The position numbers were made by a program, and so were the translations under genes. Below are positions 8,562 to 18,400 of a DNA stretch of 59,028 nt, one piece after another. The notes beneath the pieces were generated by a model. That model was not told the DNA's origin. It did not search any database and saw nothing but the letters and a program-made list of their open reading frames with translations. This stretch comes from Bacillota bacterium. GTDB taxonomy: Bacteria > Bacillota > Sulfobacillia > Fermentithermobacillales > Fermentithermobacillaceae. Positions within the stretch are counted from its first letter, which is position 1; each line of letters begins with the position of its first letter. Location of the stretch: assembly GCA_012841065.1 (NCBI GenBank), contig DUVI01000007.1:1-59028 (forward strand), written 5' to 3'.

Positions 8562-8602
8562 GGGAGAAGCATTGGGACTCTCAGGCCCCGGTGCTTTCTC
8601 CC
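8562..8602 (+). terminator. Hairpin terminator after the SLH gene
   Basis: GGGAGAAGCA (8562-8571) pairs with TGCTTTCTCCC (8592-8602) with one bulged base. It lies between two convergent genes. No strong T-run follows, so it may act mainly as a 3'-end stabiliser or a weak bidirectional terminator. Confidence 0.5.
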
Positions 8603-8626
8603 CTGCCCATGCAGGTATTTCCCCCT

Positions 8627-9472
8627 TTAGGAAGGGGCGTTTACGCTGCTTAGGGCAGCAATGATTTCTTGATAAGGCACCTGGTAAGTATGGTCGCCGA
8701 TAGGCCGTTGCTCTAACGCTTTCTGGAAGGTTTTTCGGGCGTTTTGTTTATCGCCCTTGGCATACAGGAGTTTGCCCCACCAGTAAAGCACATCCGGATT
8801 TTCAGGTGACAAAATCTTGGCCTTACCCAGTTCATCTTCAGCTTGCTCTATGTAGCCCAGCTGCATATACGCGTGGCCCAGCTTGAGGTGGCACTCAAAA
8901 CCCTGCGGCGCTAATGAAAGTGCCTTTTGGTATGCAGACGCAGCTGCCACAAAATCCTGTTTGCCTGCCATCACATCGCCCAATACTATGTAGCCCAATG
9001 GATCGCGCGCTGAGATTTCAAGGCAAGTCTGAGCTACCTCGAGAGCTTCATCCATCCTGCCTGCCCTGACAAGTGTCCTAGCCAATAGCACCCGGGCCGG
9101 TACATCCTTGGGCATCCTGGCGGCAGCCTCTTCGAGCAACCTGACAGCTTCAAAAGTGTCCCCTTCTGCATAGGCCAAGCTACCCAGGGCGCAATAAGCT
9201 TGGCTGGTTGCCCTGCCGCTGTTGACCGCTTGCCGGTACCTCTTATTGGCTTTTTGATAATCATGGAACACCCATCTGTTCAGAAAGCCCACATGTTCAT
9301 GGATGATCCATGGCACGAAAATCCTGCCTAAAGCCACCCAGACTATAGCGGCCCCGAAAACCAGGCGCCCGTCCAGCCTCCCAAGGTGCCATAGCACAAC
9401 ACCTGGTATCACGATGAGGAGCAGAACGTAATTCCACCAATGCCCGAATGAAAACCTCAAAGGCTCCTTCAA
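8627..9472 (-). CDS. Membrane-anchored tetratricopeptide-repeat protein
   Basis: 281 residues. Two hydrophobic helices (about 13-30 and 36-55) anchor the protein. They are followed by about five TPR units (about 90-270), recognisable from repeats such as AYCALGSLAYAEGDTFEAV and VLYWWGKLLYAKGDKQNA. TPRs are protein-interaction scaffolds, and no enzymatic domain is present. It is the last gene of the minus-strand series after rbgA, 138 bases downstream, so it may be partly uncoupled. The function is not known. Confidence 0.75.
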   Translation of the reverse strand: MKEPLRFSFGHWWNYVLLLIVIPGVVLWHLGRLDGRLVFGAAIVWVALGRIFVPWIIHEHVGFLNRWVFHDYQKANKRYRQAVNSGRATSQAYCALGSLAYAEGDTFEAVRLLEEAAARMPKDVPARVLLARTLVRAGRMDEALEVAQTCLEISARDPLGYIVLGDVMAGKQDFVAAASAYQKALSLAPQGFECHLKLGHAYMQLGYIEQAEDELGKAKILSPENPDVLYWWGKLLYAKGDKQNARKTFQKALEQRPIGDHTYQVPYQEIIAALSSVNAPS

Positions 9473-9610
9473 CCTGAACTCACTCCAAAACCTAGAGATG
9501 CAGAGATGCCACGATAGTCTGTAGCTTCAGGTCTAGTATGCCCAGAGGAAACTTCGCGAAAACCTAAGGCAAACGGTTCAACCGGTAGGCATAGAGCCAG
9601 AAAGGTGAAC

Positions 9611-10444
9611 TCACTGGGAAGAGGATGATTGAATGTCCGGTTTTTCAATGGAGATCCTGCCAAACTTGCCCTCCCGGAAGCATTGTATGAAACCTTTGCT
9701 TGCCTGGCTGAAGTCTACGCTCCCCCCAGGCCCTAAGCAACCCCTGCTTCTGCCGAACTCGCTGATATGAGAAACCGGGTCATCCTTCTCAAACACTTCC
9801 TTTGCCAGCCAGAAGGCTACTTCCTCTTCATCATATTGGTTTTCGCGGACGGCCCATGTAGCGGCAAGTTTATACAACACTTCACCCTTCGCCTGGGAGG
9901 TGTCAATTACTCCGGGAGTGTCGAGGATTTCAAGCAACCCGCGCCTGAGCCAGTGGCTCCCCCGGGTCAGCCCGGGCCTTGCGCCAAAAGCTGCCTTGGA
10001 GGTTCCCAACAGCCTGTTTGCCAAGGAAGACTTGCCCACGTTAGGCACTCCAAATAGCATCACCCTCAAAGGTCTCGCCATGAGTTCTGGATGGGCCCTG
10101 TCCCCGGTGGTCATTTGCTGCCTTCTGAGATAAGCCATGAGTTCTCCAACGCTCCGGCCTGTATTGCTTTCAACTGCAAACGCCGGCGCACCCTCACGTC
10201 TGAACTTCTGCAACCAGGCATGCGTAACCTCGGGATCCGCAAGATCCGGTTTGGTCATCACATATACCCTGTTGAGCTTCGAAAGGTATGGCTCAGCAAT
10301 CTGCTGAGATGTATGAGGTATTCTTGAATCCAGAAGGAAGAGAAACAGGTCTACCATGCCCAGAGTCCTCGGGCTAGGTAGCCCTGGATGCCGCTTCTTC
10401 CCTCTCGACTCTACTTTATTGCGCCTATGGCTTTTGGAGGCCAT
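9611..10444 (-). CDS. rbgA: RbgA/YlqF-type ribosome biogenesis GTPase (divergent)
   Basis: 277-residue circularly permuted GTPase of the RbgA family, which matures the 50S subunit. Motif order G4-G1-G3 is visible: TKPD (about 68-71, in place of NKxD), GVPNVGKSS (about 132-140) and LDTPG (about 170-174). The C-terminal helical domain with SRGCLGPGG and FREGKFGRISIE matches family members. It lacks the N-terminal WFPGHM element of B. subtilis RbgA and starts with a basic stretch instead. It overlaps lepB by 34 bases. The usual rnhB neighbour is absent. I am confident of the family, less so that the biochemical role is unchanged. Confidence 0.82.
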   Translation of the reverse strand: MASKSHRRNKVESRGKKRHPGLPSPRTLGMVDLFLFLLDSRIPHTSQQIAEPYLSKLNRVYVMTKPDLADPEVTHAWLQKFRREGAPAFAVESNTGRSVGELMAYLRRQQMTTGDRAHPELMARPLRVMLFGVPNVGKSSLANRLLGTSKAAFGARPGLTRGSHWLRRGLLEILDTPGVIDTSQAKGEVLYKLAATWAVRENQYDEEEVAFWLAKEVFEKDDPVSHISEFGRSRGCLGPGGSVDFSQASKGFIQCFREGKFGRISIEKPDIQSSSSQ

Positions 10445-10917
10445 ATGATCACAATCGCCTTTCCCCTTAAGAGATCCACGTGAACGGGCCCGAAAAACCT
10501 TGAATCCTCGCTGTCGGTCCTGTGATCGCCCATCACAAACACTGTGTCTTCAGGTACGACCAGGTTGGCCATATTGCACAGCCCTGGACACCGCACATAC
10601 GGTTCTTCCTGCAAGATACCGTTCACATAAAGCCTGCCCAGCCTCAGTTCTACAGTGTCTCCCGCTACAGCTACTATCCTCTTGATATAGTCCCGTGAAG
10701 GATCGAGAGGGTAACGTAGCACGACCACGTCGCCTCGTTTAGGCTTCCCGAACTTGTAGGCAAGTTTGGAAACAAGGAGCCTTTCCCCGTCCATAAGGGT
10801 AGGCTCCATTGAGGGGCCGTGTACCACAAAGGTCTCAATCACCAGGCCCCTTACAACCATGGCAATCACAAACGCAACGACAATCACTTCAAGGATGTCC
10901 CTGACTGTTTCCATCAT
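10411..10917 (-). CDS. lepB: Type I signal peptidase
   Basis: 168 residues. One N-terminal membrane helix (about 8-30) is followed by the extracytoplasmic catalytic domain, which cleaves signal peptides from exported proteins. The catalytic Ser is S36 in HGPSMEPT, and the general base Lys is K79 in [11 protein letters not shown]. Box [15 protein letters not shown], is complete. A single anchor and small size are typical of Gram-positive enzymes. It is coupled to rplS upstream (4-base overlap) and shares the operon with the SRP gene ffh, a functional fit with export. Confidence 0.95.
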   Translation of the reverse strand: MMETVRDILEVIVVAFVIAMVVRGLVIETFVVHGPSMEPTLMDGERLLVSKLAYKFGKPKRGDVVVLRYPLDPSRDYIKRIVAVAGDTVELRLGRLYVNGILQEEPYVRCPGLCNMANLVVPEDTVFVMGDHRTDSEDSRFFGPVHVDLLRGKAIVIIWPPKAIGAIK

Positions 10918-11258
10918 CTTCTCTTTTCCGGAATTCTCGCTGACTTCCCTGACAATCCTCTGAGATAGAAGAGCTTGGCCCTTCTTACCCTGCCCCTGCG
11001 AAGCACCTGGATTTTTTCTATCCTCGGTGAGTGCAGCGGAAACGTTCTCTCAACGCCTATCCCGTAGGAAATGCGCCGGACTGTGAAGGTTTCACGCAAG
11101 CCTCCGTTTTGACGCCTGATTACCACACCGTCAAAAGGCTGAACCCTTTCCCGTCCGCCTTCGACTACCTTGAAAAATACTCTTACTGTATCGCCCGGCC
11201 CAAAATCGGGCAGATCTTTTCTCAATTGGGCCTGCTCAATTTGTTTGATTACGTCCAC
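10914..11258 (-). CDS. rplS: Ribosomal protein L19
   Basis: L19 of the large subunit, at the 30S/50S interface. I take the GTG at 11258 as start (114 residues), because AGAGGTGAT lies directly upstream and the protein then begins [12 protein letters not shown] like other L19s. An ATG at 11279 would add seven residues. Core segments [11 protein letters not shown] and [10 protein letters not shown] are typical. It overlaps the end of trmD, as is common in this operon. Confidence 0.95.
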   Translation of the reverse strand: MDVIKQIEQAQLRKDLPDFGPGDTVRVFFKVVEGGRERVQPFDGVVIRRQNGGLRETFTVRRISYGIGVERTFPLHSPRIEKIQVLRRGRVRRAKLFYLRGLSGKSARIPEKRR

Positions 11259-12015
11259 GGTTATCACCTCTAGCCTCATTGGCCTTTTCTTCGTTGATTA
11301 CTTGCTCTAGGAGACACCGGTCCTCAAATGTAAGGTCGGCAACTTTGAGCAGCTCCGGACGTCTCCTCAAAGTACGTCTTATAGCTTCCTTACGCCGCCA
11401 CCTGGTAATGTCTTCATGCCGGCCGGTAAGTAGAATGTCAGGAACCTTGAGTCCCCGGTATTCTGCAGGCCTCGTATACTGAGGGCCTTCAAGCAGCCCG
11501 TCAGAAAACGAATCTTGCAGGGCAGAATCGCTGTCACCCAGCACTCCGGGGACAAATCGGATTGATGCATCAAGCACAACCATAGCCGCTAACTCCCCGC
11601 CGGTCAAGACATAATCCCCAATCGAAACCTCTATGTCGGCCAGGCAGCGTATCCGCTCATCGAAACCTTCATAGTGTCCTGATATGAGCACCAGGTCCGG
11701 TTTGTGAGCCAGCTCCCTGGCGAGGCCGGCAGTGAGTGTTTGCCCCTGGGGGGTGAGAAGCACCACAAACGGCTGCCTCCCCAACTCCTGCTTGACCCAA
11801 TCGACGGCTTCAAACACCGGCTCAGGTTTGAGTACCATCCCCGGCCCTCCGCCGTAAAGATAATCATCTACAGTCTTATGGGCGTCTTGTGCAAAGCCCC
11901 TGACATCAACCGTCTTTATCCTTACAAGGCCTTGCTCTTGCGCCCGCTTGATTATGCTTGTGTTTACCACAGGCGAGAACATACCGGGAAACAGGGTGAG
12001 TATGTATACATTCAA
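11236..12015 (-). CDS. trmD: tRNA (guanine-37-N1)-methyltransferase
   Basis: 259 residues. TrmD methylates G37 of tRNAs that read CNN codons, using S-adenosylmethionine bound in a SPOUT trefoil knot. Visible motifs are LTLFPGMF at the start, [13 protein letters not shown] (about 54-66), [13 protein letters not shown] (about 109-121) and the knot segment [10 protein letters not shown] (about 133-142). The C-terminal domain ends in a polar tail where the frame runs over rplS. The gene upstream in most bacteria is rimM; here only a 116-base gap separates trmD from khpA. Confidence 0.95.
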   Translation of the reverse strand: MNVYILTLFPGMFSPVVNTSIIKRAQEQGLVRIKTVDVRGFAQDAHKTVDDYLYGGGPGMVLKPEPVFEAVDWVKQELGRQPFVVLLTPQGQTLTAGLARELAHKPDLVLISGHYEGFDERIRCLADIEVSIGDYVLTGGELAAMVVLDASIRFVPGVLGDSDSALQDSFSDGLLEGPQYTRPAEYRGLKVPDILLTGRHEDITRWRRKEAIRRTLRRRPELLKVADLTFEDRCLLEQVINEEKANEARGDNRGRNQTN

Positions 12016-12131
12016 CTGTCAGCCCTCCCTGGTTTCCCACAGGCCTTCGTCATATCCATGCCTGGTATCTTCGTTCCCACACCCACGGAAACACTTGTGC
12101 CGCCTACACCGCCTTATACACTCAAACCGGA

Positions 12132-12371
12132 TTATTCCAGAATCTCAACTGTAGCCCTTTTGCCTTCCTTAGCTGCAGCTGCTTGAACCAGGGCTCTCAC
12201 TGCATGAATCACGCGCCCCTTCTTTCCAATCACTTTCCCCATATCTTCAGGAGCAACACGAAGTTCGAATACTACTGCCCTTTCGCCTTCCACCTCATTC
12301 ACTTCGACCAAATCAGGGTTATCCACGATGGACTTAGCGATAAACGTCACAAGTTCTCTCAACATACGCAC
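12132..12371 (-). CDS. khpA: KH-domain RNA-binding protein KhpA
   Basis: 79 residues making one KH domain with the GxxG loop GKKG at 49-52. KhpA (YlqC) binds RNA, usually with KhpB/Jag, and influences cell elongation and division in Gram-positives. It lies between rpsP (11 bases upstream) and trmD, its conserved position. Confidence 0.92.
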   Translation of the reverse strand: MRMLRELVTFIAKSIVDNPDLVEVNEVEGERAVVFELRVAPEDMGKVIGKKGRVIHAVRALVQAAAAKEGKRATVEILE

Positions 12372-12382
12372 CCTCCTCGGAA

Positions 12383-12676
12383 CTAGTTATTCCCCTGACT
12401 CTCTTCCCCGGCACTCCGAGCAGACTGCCATTTCTCAATAACGCCCGCCCGCCTGAGTATGGTCTTGACCGTCGGTGTAGGGATCGCCCCCTTCTCCAAC
12501 CATGAGATAGCTTTATCCTCGTGAACCTTGAAGGTCACTGGATCAGTGGTTGGATCGTAAAATCCAATCTCCTCGATGGACCTTCCGTCACGCTGAGTCC
12601 TTGAATCAGCCACTACTATCCTGTAAGCCGGCCTTTTCTTCGCTCCCATTCTCTTGAGTCTGATTTTTACCGCCAA
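12383..12676 (-). CDS. rpsP: Ribosomal protein S16
   Basis: 97 residues. The N-terminus [19 protein letters not shown] is the S16 signature, followed by [13 protein letters not shown]16 is a small-subunit protein that stabilises the 16S 5' domain. It is the usual partner of ffh upstream and khpA downstream. The C-terminal tail is polar and variable. Confidence 0.96.
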   Translation of the reverse strand: MAVKIRLKRMGAKKRPAYRIVVADSRTQRDGRSIEEIGFYDPTTDPVTFKVHEDKAISWLEKGAIPTPTVKTILRRAGVIEKWQSARSAGEESQGNN

Positions 12677-12716
12677 ACTACCTTATCCCCTTTCCTTGTT
12701 CTGGAACAACTTAGTT

Positions 12717-14039
12717 CTAGAATAGCCGAAACCTGCCCAATCTCTTGTCAGGGCTACTCATCTGAAACAGCATTTTCCTTGCTTGGAAAAACTGCTTGAG
12801 AAGCCGGTTAACCTCTTGAACCGAAGTACCGCTCCCCTTTGCAATCCTGCGCCTTCTGGACCCGCTGATTATGTCGGGGTTTTGCCGCTCAGCCGGCGTC
12901 ATAGAGTTTATGATCGCCTCAACCCGGGCCAGTTCTTTCGGATCGAAATCAACGTCGATCTTGGCCTTGGCGAAACCTGGGATCATCCGCATTATGTCCC
13001 CGAACGACCCCATCTTTTTGACCTCTTCCATTTGCTCCATGAAATCTTCAAGGGTGAATTGCTTCCGTCTGAGCTTTTCTTCCGTCTCGGCAACTTTCTT
13101 TTGATCGAAAGCTGCCTCAGCTTTTTCGATGAGGGTAAGCACATCGCCCATACCCAGGATTCTGGATGCCATCCGGTCCGGGTGAAATACTTGGAAGTCT
13201 TCAAGTTTTTCGCCCATGGACGCGAACTTAATGGGCTTACCTGTAACCTTTGCGATCGAAAGCGCTGCTCCTCCCCTTGCGTCAGAATCCAGTTTGGTGA
13301 GGATTACGCCTGTAATGTCCACAACCCGGTTAAACTCTTCAGCCACCTGGCAAGCTTCCTGGCCGGTCATGGCATCAACCACGAGCAGGCGCTCCCGGGG
13401 TGAGGTGGCTTCTTTGATTTTGCGGGCCTCTTCCATCATTTCATCGTCTATTTGCAGCCTGCCTGCAGTGTCTAAGATCACCACGTTGTGAGCTGACTCA
13501 ACTGCCTTCTCCACGCCCCGTTTGGCAATCACTTCAGGAGAAACCTTGTCGGTCAGGGTGAAGAAAGACACGCCTGCCATGCCTGCCACAACCTCGAGTT
13601 GCTTCTTGGCAGCAGGCCTGTAGACGTCACATGACACCAGGAGCACCTTGCGGCCGCTTTTTTTCAGCTGCAGCGCAAGTTTGCCGGCGGTAGTGGTCTT
13701 ACCAGAACCCTGGAGTCCGAACAAAGCAATGACCACAGGCGGGGGTCCTGAGATCTCAAGAGGGTGGGTTTTTCCTCCCAGGAGGCTTATGAGCTCCTGA
13801 TGAACGATCTTGATAGCTTGCTGTGCCGGAGTCAAGCTTTCCAGCACTTCAGCTTCGAGGCACCTTTCTCTTACATTGGCGATAAACTCTTTGACCACCC
13901 TGAAGTTCACATCTGCTTCCAGGAGTGCAAGGCGAACCTCTCTCAGGCCTTCGTTGATGTCCTTTTCAGACAGTTTCCCTCTTCCCCTGAGTTTCTTGAA
14001 GGTATCAGCAAGCCGCGAAGCCAGATTCTCAAACGCCAT
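12717..14039 (-). CDS. ffh: Signal recognition particle protein Ffh
   Basis: 440 residues from the ATG at 14039, preceded by CAGGGGGTGA; an upstream in-frame start would overlap ylxM further. N and G domains (1-290) carry the P-loop GLQGSGKT (108-115), DTAGRL and TKLDSDARGG. The C-terminal M domain is methionine-rich, with a GSG-type RNA-binding segment (IISGSRRRRIAKGSG). With SRP RNA, Ffh brings signal-bearing ribosomes to FtsY. It overlaps ylxM by 11 bases. Confidence 0.96.
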   Translation of the reverse strand: MAFENLASRLADTFKKLRGRGKLSEKDINEGLREVRLALLEADVNFRVVKEFIANVRERCLEAEVLESLTPAQQAIKIVHQELISLLGGKTHPLEISGPPPVVIALFGLQGSGKTTTAGKLALQLKKSGRKVLLVSCDVYRPAAKKQLEVVAGMAGVSFFTLTDKVSPEVIAKRGVEKAVESAHNVVILDTAGRLQIDDEMMEEARKIKEATSPRERLLVVDAMTGQEACQVAEEFNRVVDITGVILTKLDSDARGGAALSIAKVTGKPIKFASMGEKLEDFQVFHPDRMASRILGMGDVLTLIEKAEAAFDQKKVAETEEKLRRKQFTLEDFMEQMEEVKKMGSFGDIMRMIPGFAKAKIDVDFDPKELARVEAIINSMTPAERQNPDIISGSRRRRIAKGSGTSVQEVNRLLKQFFQARKMLFQMSSPDKRLGRFRLF

Positions 14040-14400
14040 ATTCGGTGTCACCCCCTGCCTGCGCATCCCTCAGGACTTCCAGGATACGTTTTTGCATATC
14101 CCGCCAATTGGCCTCATTCATACTCTCTGCTAGTTCCAACGCATGCTCAATCCGGGCCAGTTGCTTCCTGAAACCAAGTTTGTCTTCGTAGGAAAGCAGC
14201 GCCCTTACACAACGCCTTATTGCGTCATCGCATCCTTGCCTGGAAATGCCCAGACGCTGGGCTATTTCCGAAAGGGATAAGTCTTCGTCAAACTTAAGGT
14301 AAGCTACCTGCCTCTGCCTCGGCGGCAGCAAACCTTCATATATGTCCCGGAGCATTATGATTTCGTGAATACGTTCAGGCGACTCGTAAATTCTTTTCAT
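14029..14400 (-). CDS. ylxM: YlxM-type DNA-binding/SRP-associated protein
   Basis: 123 residues with a sigma-70 region-4-like helix-turn-helix (about 25-75), including LPPRQRQVAYLKFDEDLSLS and IAQRLGISRQG. YlxM sits upstream of ffh across Gram-positives. In some species it modulates SRP GTPase activity; it is not a true sigma factor. The C-terminal 40 residues are charged and helical. A good sigma-A promoter lies about 50 bases upstream, so ylxM heads the SRP/ribosome operon. Confidence 0.9.
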   Translation of the reverse strand: MKRIYESPERIHEIIMLRDIYEGLLPPRQRQVAYLKFDEDLSLSEIAQRLGISRQGCDDAIRRCVRALLSYEDKLGFRKQLARIEHALELAESMNEANWRDMQKRILEVLRDAQAGGDTEYGV

Positions 14401-14453
14401 CTCGTCACTATCCGTTCAGCTGTCATGGTGAACACCTTTACACACGGATCGAT

Positions 14454-14481
14454 TCTATATCAGTTGTGCATCCAAGGTCAA
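14454..14481 (-). promoter_or_regulatory. Sigma-A promoter of the ylxM-ffh-rpsP operon
   Basis: On the minus strand -35 TTGACC (14476-14481), a 16-base spacer and an extended -10, TGA then TATAGA (14454-14459). It lies just after the ftsY stop, so the SRP/ribosome genes can be transcribed apart from smc-ftsY. Confidence 0.6.
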
Positions 14482-14483
14482 CA

Positions 14484-15404
14484 CTAAGCTGGGTCAATGC
14501 CAAACAAACTGTATGCAAAACTACGGGAATCAAAGTCTCTCAAGTCTTCCGCCTGCTCGCCCACACCCACGAGCTTGACGGGAATCCCCAACTCGCTGGC
14601 TATAGCCACAGCAATGCCACCCTTGGACGAACCGTCAAGTTTTGTGATACACAGCCCGGTTATGTCAACCGCCTGGGCAAACTCCCTTGCCTGAACCAGC
14701 CCGTTTTGGCCGGTAGTGCCGTCTATTACGAGTATAATCTCGTGGGGGGCACCGGGTATTTCCCTGGATAGCACCCTGATTATTTTCTTCAGTTCTTCCA
14801 TTAGGTTCTTCTTGGTATGAAGCCTTCCGGCAGTGTCGACCAGCAACAGGTCAGCTTTTCTGGCAATAGCTGCCTTCGCAGCATCAAAAGCTACGGCCCC
14901 CGGGTCAGAACCGTGGCTGTGCCTGATCAAATCGGCACCTGTGCGCTTAGCCCAGACTGCCAGCTGGTCGTCTGCAGCAGCCCTGAACGTATCTGCAGCT
15001 GCAAGTATCACTTTCTTGGTTTGCCGGGTGTATCTGTGGGCGAGTTTGGCGATTGTGGTAGTCTTGCCTGAACCGTTTACGCCCACCATGGCATACACCG
15101 TAGGCCCACCGCCGGCAACCTGCAAAGGAGCGTCCACCGAAGCGAATATATCAGCTACCTTTTCCGCCATTGTGCGGTAAAGGTCCTCCACAGTTTCAAA
15201 AGATCTGCTGCGGCTCTCTTCCCGGAGGCTGTCGATTAGATCTGTGGTCGCCCCGACGCCCACATCTGCTTGTATCAGAACGGCTTCTAACTCATCAAGA
15301 AACTCATCACTCAGGACCCCGGGCCTGAAAATATCCTGTATCTTGTTTCTGATGTTACTGGATGTCTTGGACAAACCTTGCTTGAGCTTTTGAAAAACGC
15401 TCAT
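14484..15404 (-). CDS. ftsY: SRP receptor FtsY
   Basis: 306-residue NG-domain GTPase, the membrane receptor for Ffh. The P-loop GVNGSGKT is at 108-115, with [11 protein letters not shown] and [10 protein letters not shown] following. A short basic/amphipathic N-terminus takes the place of the acidic A domain of E. coli FtsY, as usual in Bacillota. It follows smc by 27 bases, a conserved smc-ftsY pair. Confidence 0.96.
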   Translation of the reverse strand: MSVFQKLKQGLSKTSSNIRNKIQDIFRPGVLSDEFLDELEAVLIQADVGVGATTDLIDSLREESRSRSFETVEDLYRTMAEKVADIFASVDAPLQVAGGGPTVYAMVGVNGSGKTTTIAKLAHRYTRQTKKVILAAADTFRAAADDQLAVWAKRTGADLIRHSHGSDPGAVAFDAAKAAIARKADLLLVDTAGRLHTKKNLMEELKKIIRVLSREIPGAPHEIILVIDGTTGQNGLVQAREFAQAVDITGLCITKLDGSSKGGIAVAIASELGIPVKLVGVGEQAEDLRDFDSRSFAYSLFGIDPA

Positions 15405-15431
15405 GAGAAATCTCCCCTTTCTCTGAACCGG

Positions 15432-18400
15432 TCACCGGTTTTCCAGACGCATGCTAAATACCTTGGATACACCCGGTTCTTCCATGGTAATCCCGTATAT
15501 TATGTCGGCGGCTTCCATGGTAGACTCCTGGTGAGTTATTACAATAAACTGGGTGTGTTCTGAATACTTCTTGAGAAATTGGGCAAATCGTACCACGTTG
15601 GCTTCGTCCAACGATGAATCCACCTCATCCAGGACTATGACCGGCGAAGGGTTGGCCGCCAGGATGGCAAATATGAGAGCTATCCCGCAAAGAGACCTTT
15701 CCCCGCCTGATAACAGGCTGAACTGTTTGTGTCTCCTTCCCGGTGGCTCTGCAAGCACCTCGACTCCCATAGTATCTTCTACCAGGCTGAGTTTGCCCCG
15801 CCCGCCTCCGAAAAGCTCCCTGAAAACCACCTGAAAGTTCTCATCGACCGTCTCGAAAGTCTCAACAAAACGCTTCTGGATTTCGCGTCGGATGAGTTCT
15901 CTTGCGCGGTTGAGCTCGGCTATCGCATCTTCCACGTCGTGTATTTCATTGCGGATATTGTCTATCCGTTCTGACAAGTCCTTGAAATCCTGTTCCGCCT
16001 TGAGGTTTACGGTACCCAGAGATTTAATTGACATCTCAATGCGCTCTACCTGGTTAAGGGCTTCCTGGCGTTCTATCCTGGGATGCTCACAGGAGCCGGG
16101 GTCCGTTATACCGTACCTGGCCGCAATTAGCTTGCGTGTATCTGAGAGGGCTGCATCAAGGGATTCATGTTCCAGCCGGCCGTCAGCAATCCTTGACCTC
16201 AGGGAGGTTTGCTCCAAACTCAAAGACTCGACTTTTGCCAAAGCTTGCTCCAAGTACTGCCTCAGGGATTCTGCCTGGGTTGAAAGTTCTGAAATCCGGG
16301 CGCTCAATTCTCCCATCCGCTCCTCAAGCGCGGATATGGATTCTCCAAGGGAAGTCTCTTGGGAAGCAAGCTCTTCCCTCAGTACCTCCAGCCTGGCCAG
16401 TTCCTTGCCTTCTTCATCCAGGTTCTTGCGCGTGGAGGCTGCTTCCCCCCGCAAGTTCTCCAACTGTCTCAAAAGGGATGCCAGACGCTGCTCCAACTCT
16501 TGCTTTTCGCGGCTCAGCCCGGCAATACGCTCTGAGTATTGCTCTTCCAACCCGAGCCGGTCCCTAATCTGAGTTTCAAAACCCTTGAGTTCAGCTTCTT
16601 TCTGCACCAAGATATCGGAAATCTGCTTCTCACATGAAGCGACCTCTTGGATCTGGGCGAGAAGTTCCTGTTCGGCAGCTGTCATGTGTTCTATCTTCTG
16701 CTTGTTGCCGACAACCTCTGCTCTTGCCCTCTCCAGACTCTGCTCCAGTTGAGAAGCTTGCTCTTTGAGCCTGGCCACAGCCGTACCTGCCAAGAGCGCA
16801 TCTTCCCTGGATTGCTCAAGCTCTGAAGTAAGCGCCGAAAGGTTCGTTTCCAGGGAAACAATTCGCGAACTCACCGCGTTCAACTCGCCGGTCACTTTGC
16901 CAATCGCTTGAGCTAAAGAAGCCAATTCCTGCTTCCTCAGGAAAATTGACTCATGCCTGGGCGCTTCTCCTCCGGTTATGGCGCCTCCAGGCTGGATGTT
17001 TTCCCCTCCCAGGGTAACCACCCTGGTAACCCACCCTGATTCCTTCATGAAAGCCAGGGCATGGTCCATGGTATCGGCAAGTACTACCCTGCCAAACAAA
17101 TACTCAGCGCATGGTCTGAGGTCATCTGTGTACCGGACCACAGAGATGAGTGGCCTCACCCCCTGTACCCGGGATAAGGCTTGTACGGCTCTTGGGTGAA
17201 GCTTGCCGGGCCTCAACAGGTTGAGGGGCAGTAGGGTACAGCGGCCGCTCTTGTGCTGTTTCAAGAAGTCTATCGCCGCTTTGGCTGCTTCCTCATCGGT
17301 TACCACAATGTTCTCCGCCGCGCCTCCTACTGCTGCAGACAGGGCGGGCACATATTTTGCATCACAAGAGAACAGCTCGGCCACAGAACCGATGATCCCA
17401 TCCAGCACCGACTGCTGTCTTGCAGTGAGAATGGTCCGTGGCCCCTTTCCGTAACCCTCAAAAGACCTTTCCATTTCTTCGAGGAGCCTCTTTCGCGTAG
17501 CCAGCCTGGTGCGCTGTGCCTCCAGCCTCTTCTGGGCTGAAACCTCCTCGCCCAGGCGAATCCTTATTTCATGGACTTGCTCCTCGAGAGCTCTGCAAGC
17601 CGCCTGGCTGGAACTCTGCTTCTCCGCGCTTTCGCTAATACCTTGCCTGGTTTCCTCTAGTTCCCGTTCAAGCTGCGCTACCTGCTCGTTAAGGGACACA
17701 AGGCGCACGTTGATCTCAACTGTTTCACGCCGCTTGTCCTCAAACTGCGCCCTGAGTCTGTCTTTGTCTTGCTGTAACTGATTTAGCCGCGCAGTAGACG
17801 ACGCCATGCTTTCCCTGATTTTGATTACCTTTTCACTTAAGACTCTCCATTGAGTTTCAAACGCTTGCCTCTCGTTCTCAACCCGGCTGAGTTCGTCACA
17901 CGTTATCTCAAGTTTCCCGGAAACACTAGCCCGCTGCTCCTGCAGTTGGGCCTCACGCCCGGACAAGACCGCTATCTCCTGCTGCAGCACGTTTCGGCGT
18001 ATTCTCCTTGTCTCAATCTCCCTTGCCACCAATGCAAGTTTGCCTCTGGCCGAATCCCTGTTTTTCTCAAGCGCCACCAGTTCAGAAGCGACTTGTTCCC
18101 TTTCGGAAATCTTGGACTTGAGCAGATTCTCAACAGCTTCCAATCTGCTTTTTGTGGGTTCTATCTCCTTAGAAAGCGCATGGGCAGCAGCAATGCACTC
18201 CTCCAGTTCTTTTGTGTACCGGCCAATGCGCCGCGCCACATTTTGGACACGGCGGGATTCTTCTTGTTCCTGGTAGAGCCACATAGCTAGCTCAATATCA
18301 TTCTTCTGGCTCACAAGGCGGTGATACTCCCTGGCAGTCTCCCAATCAGAACGCAGAGCTTTCTTGCGTTCCTCAAGTTCAACCAAGAGATCCGACAAAC

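Noticed and set aside
9469-9663. 64-codon open frame between the TPR gene and rbgA on the minus strand
   Set aside because: It overlaps both neighbours, has no ribosome site or recognisable pattern, and its composition looks like frame-shifted coding or spacer DNA.
12016-12131. Short minus-strand frame ending HGYDEGLWETREG as a possible rimM remnant
   Set aside because: Only about 41 codons, opened by a stop rather than a start, and with no similarity to RimM that I can see.
12885-13403. Long plus-strand open frames inside ffh, and similar ones inside smc and recG
   Set aside because: They are antisense to strongly conserved genes and show no protein motifs or start signals.
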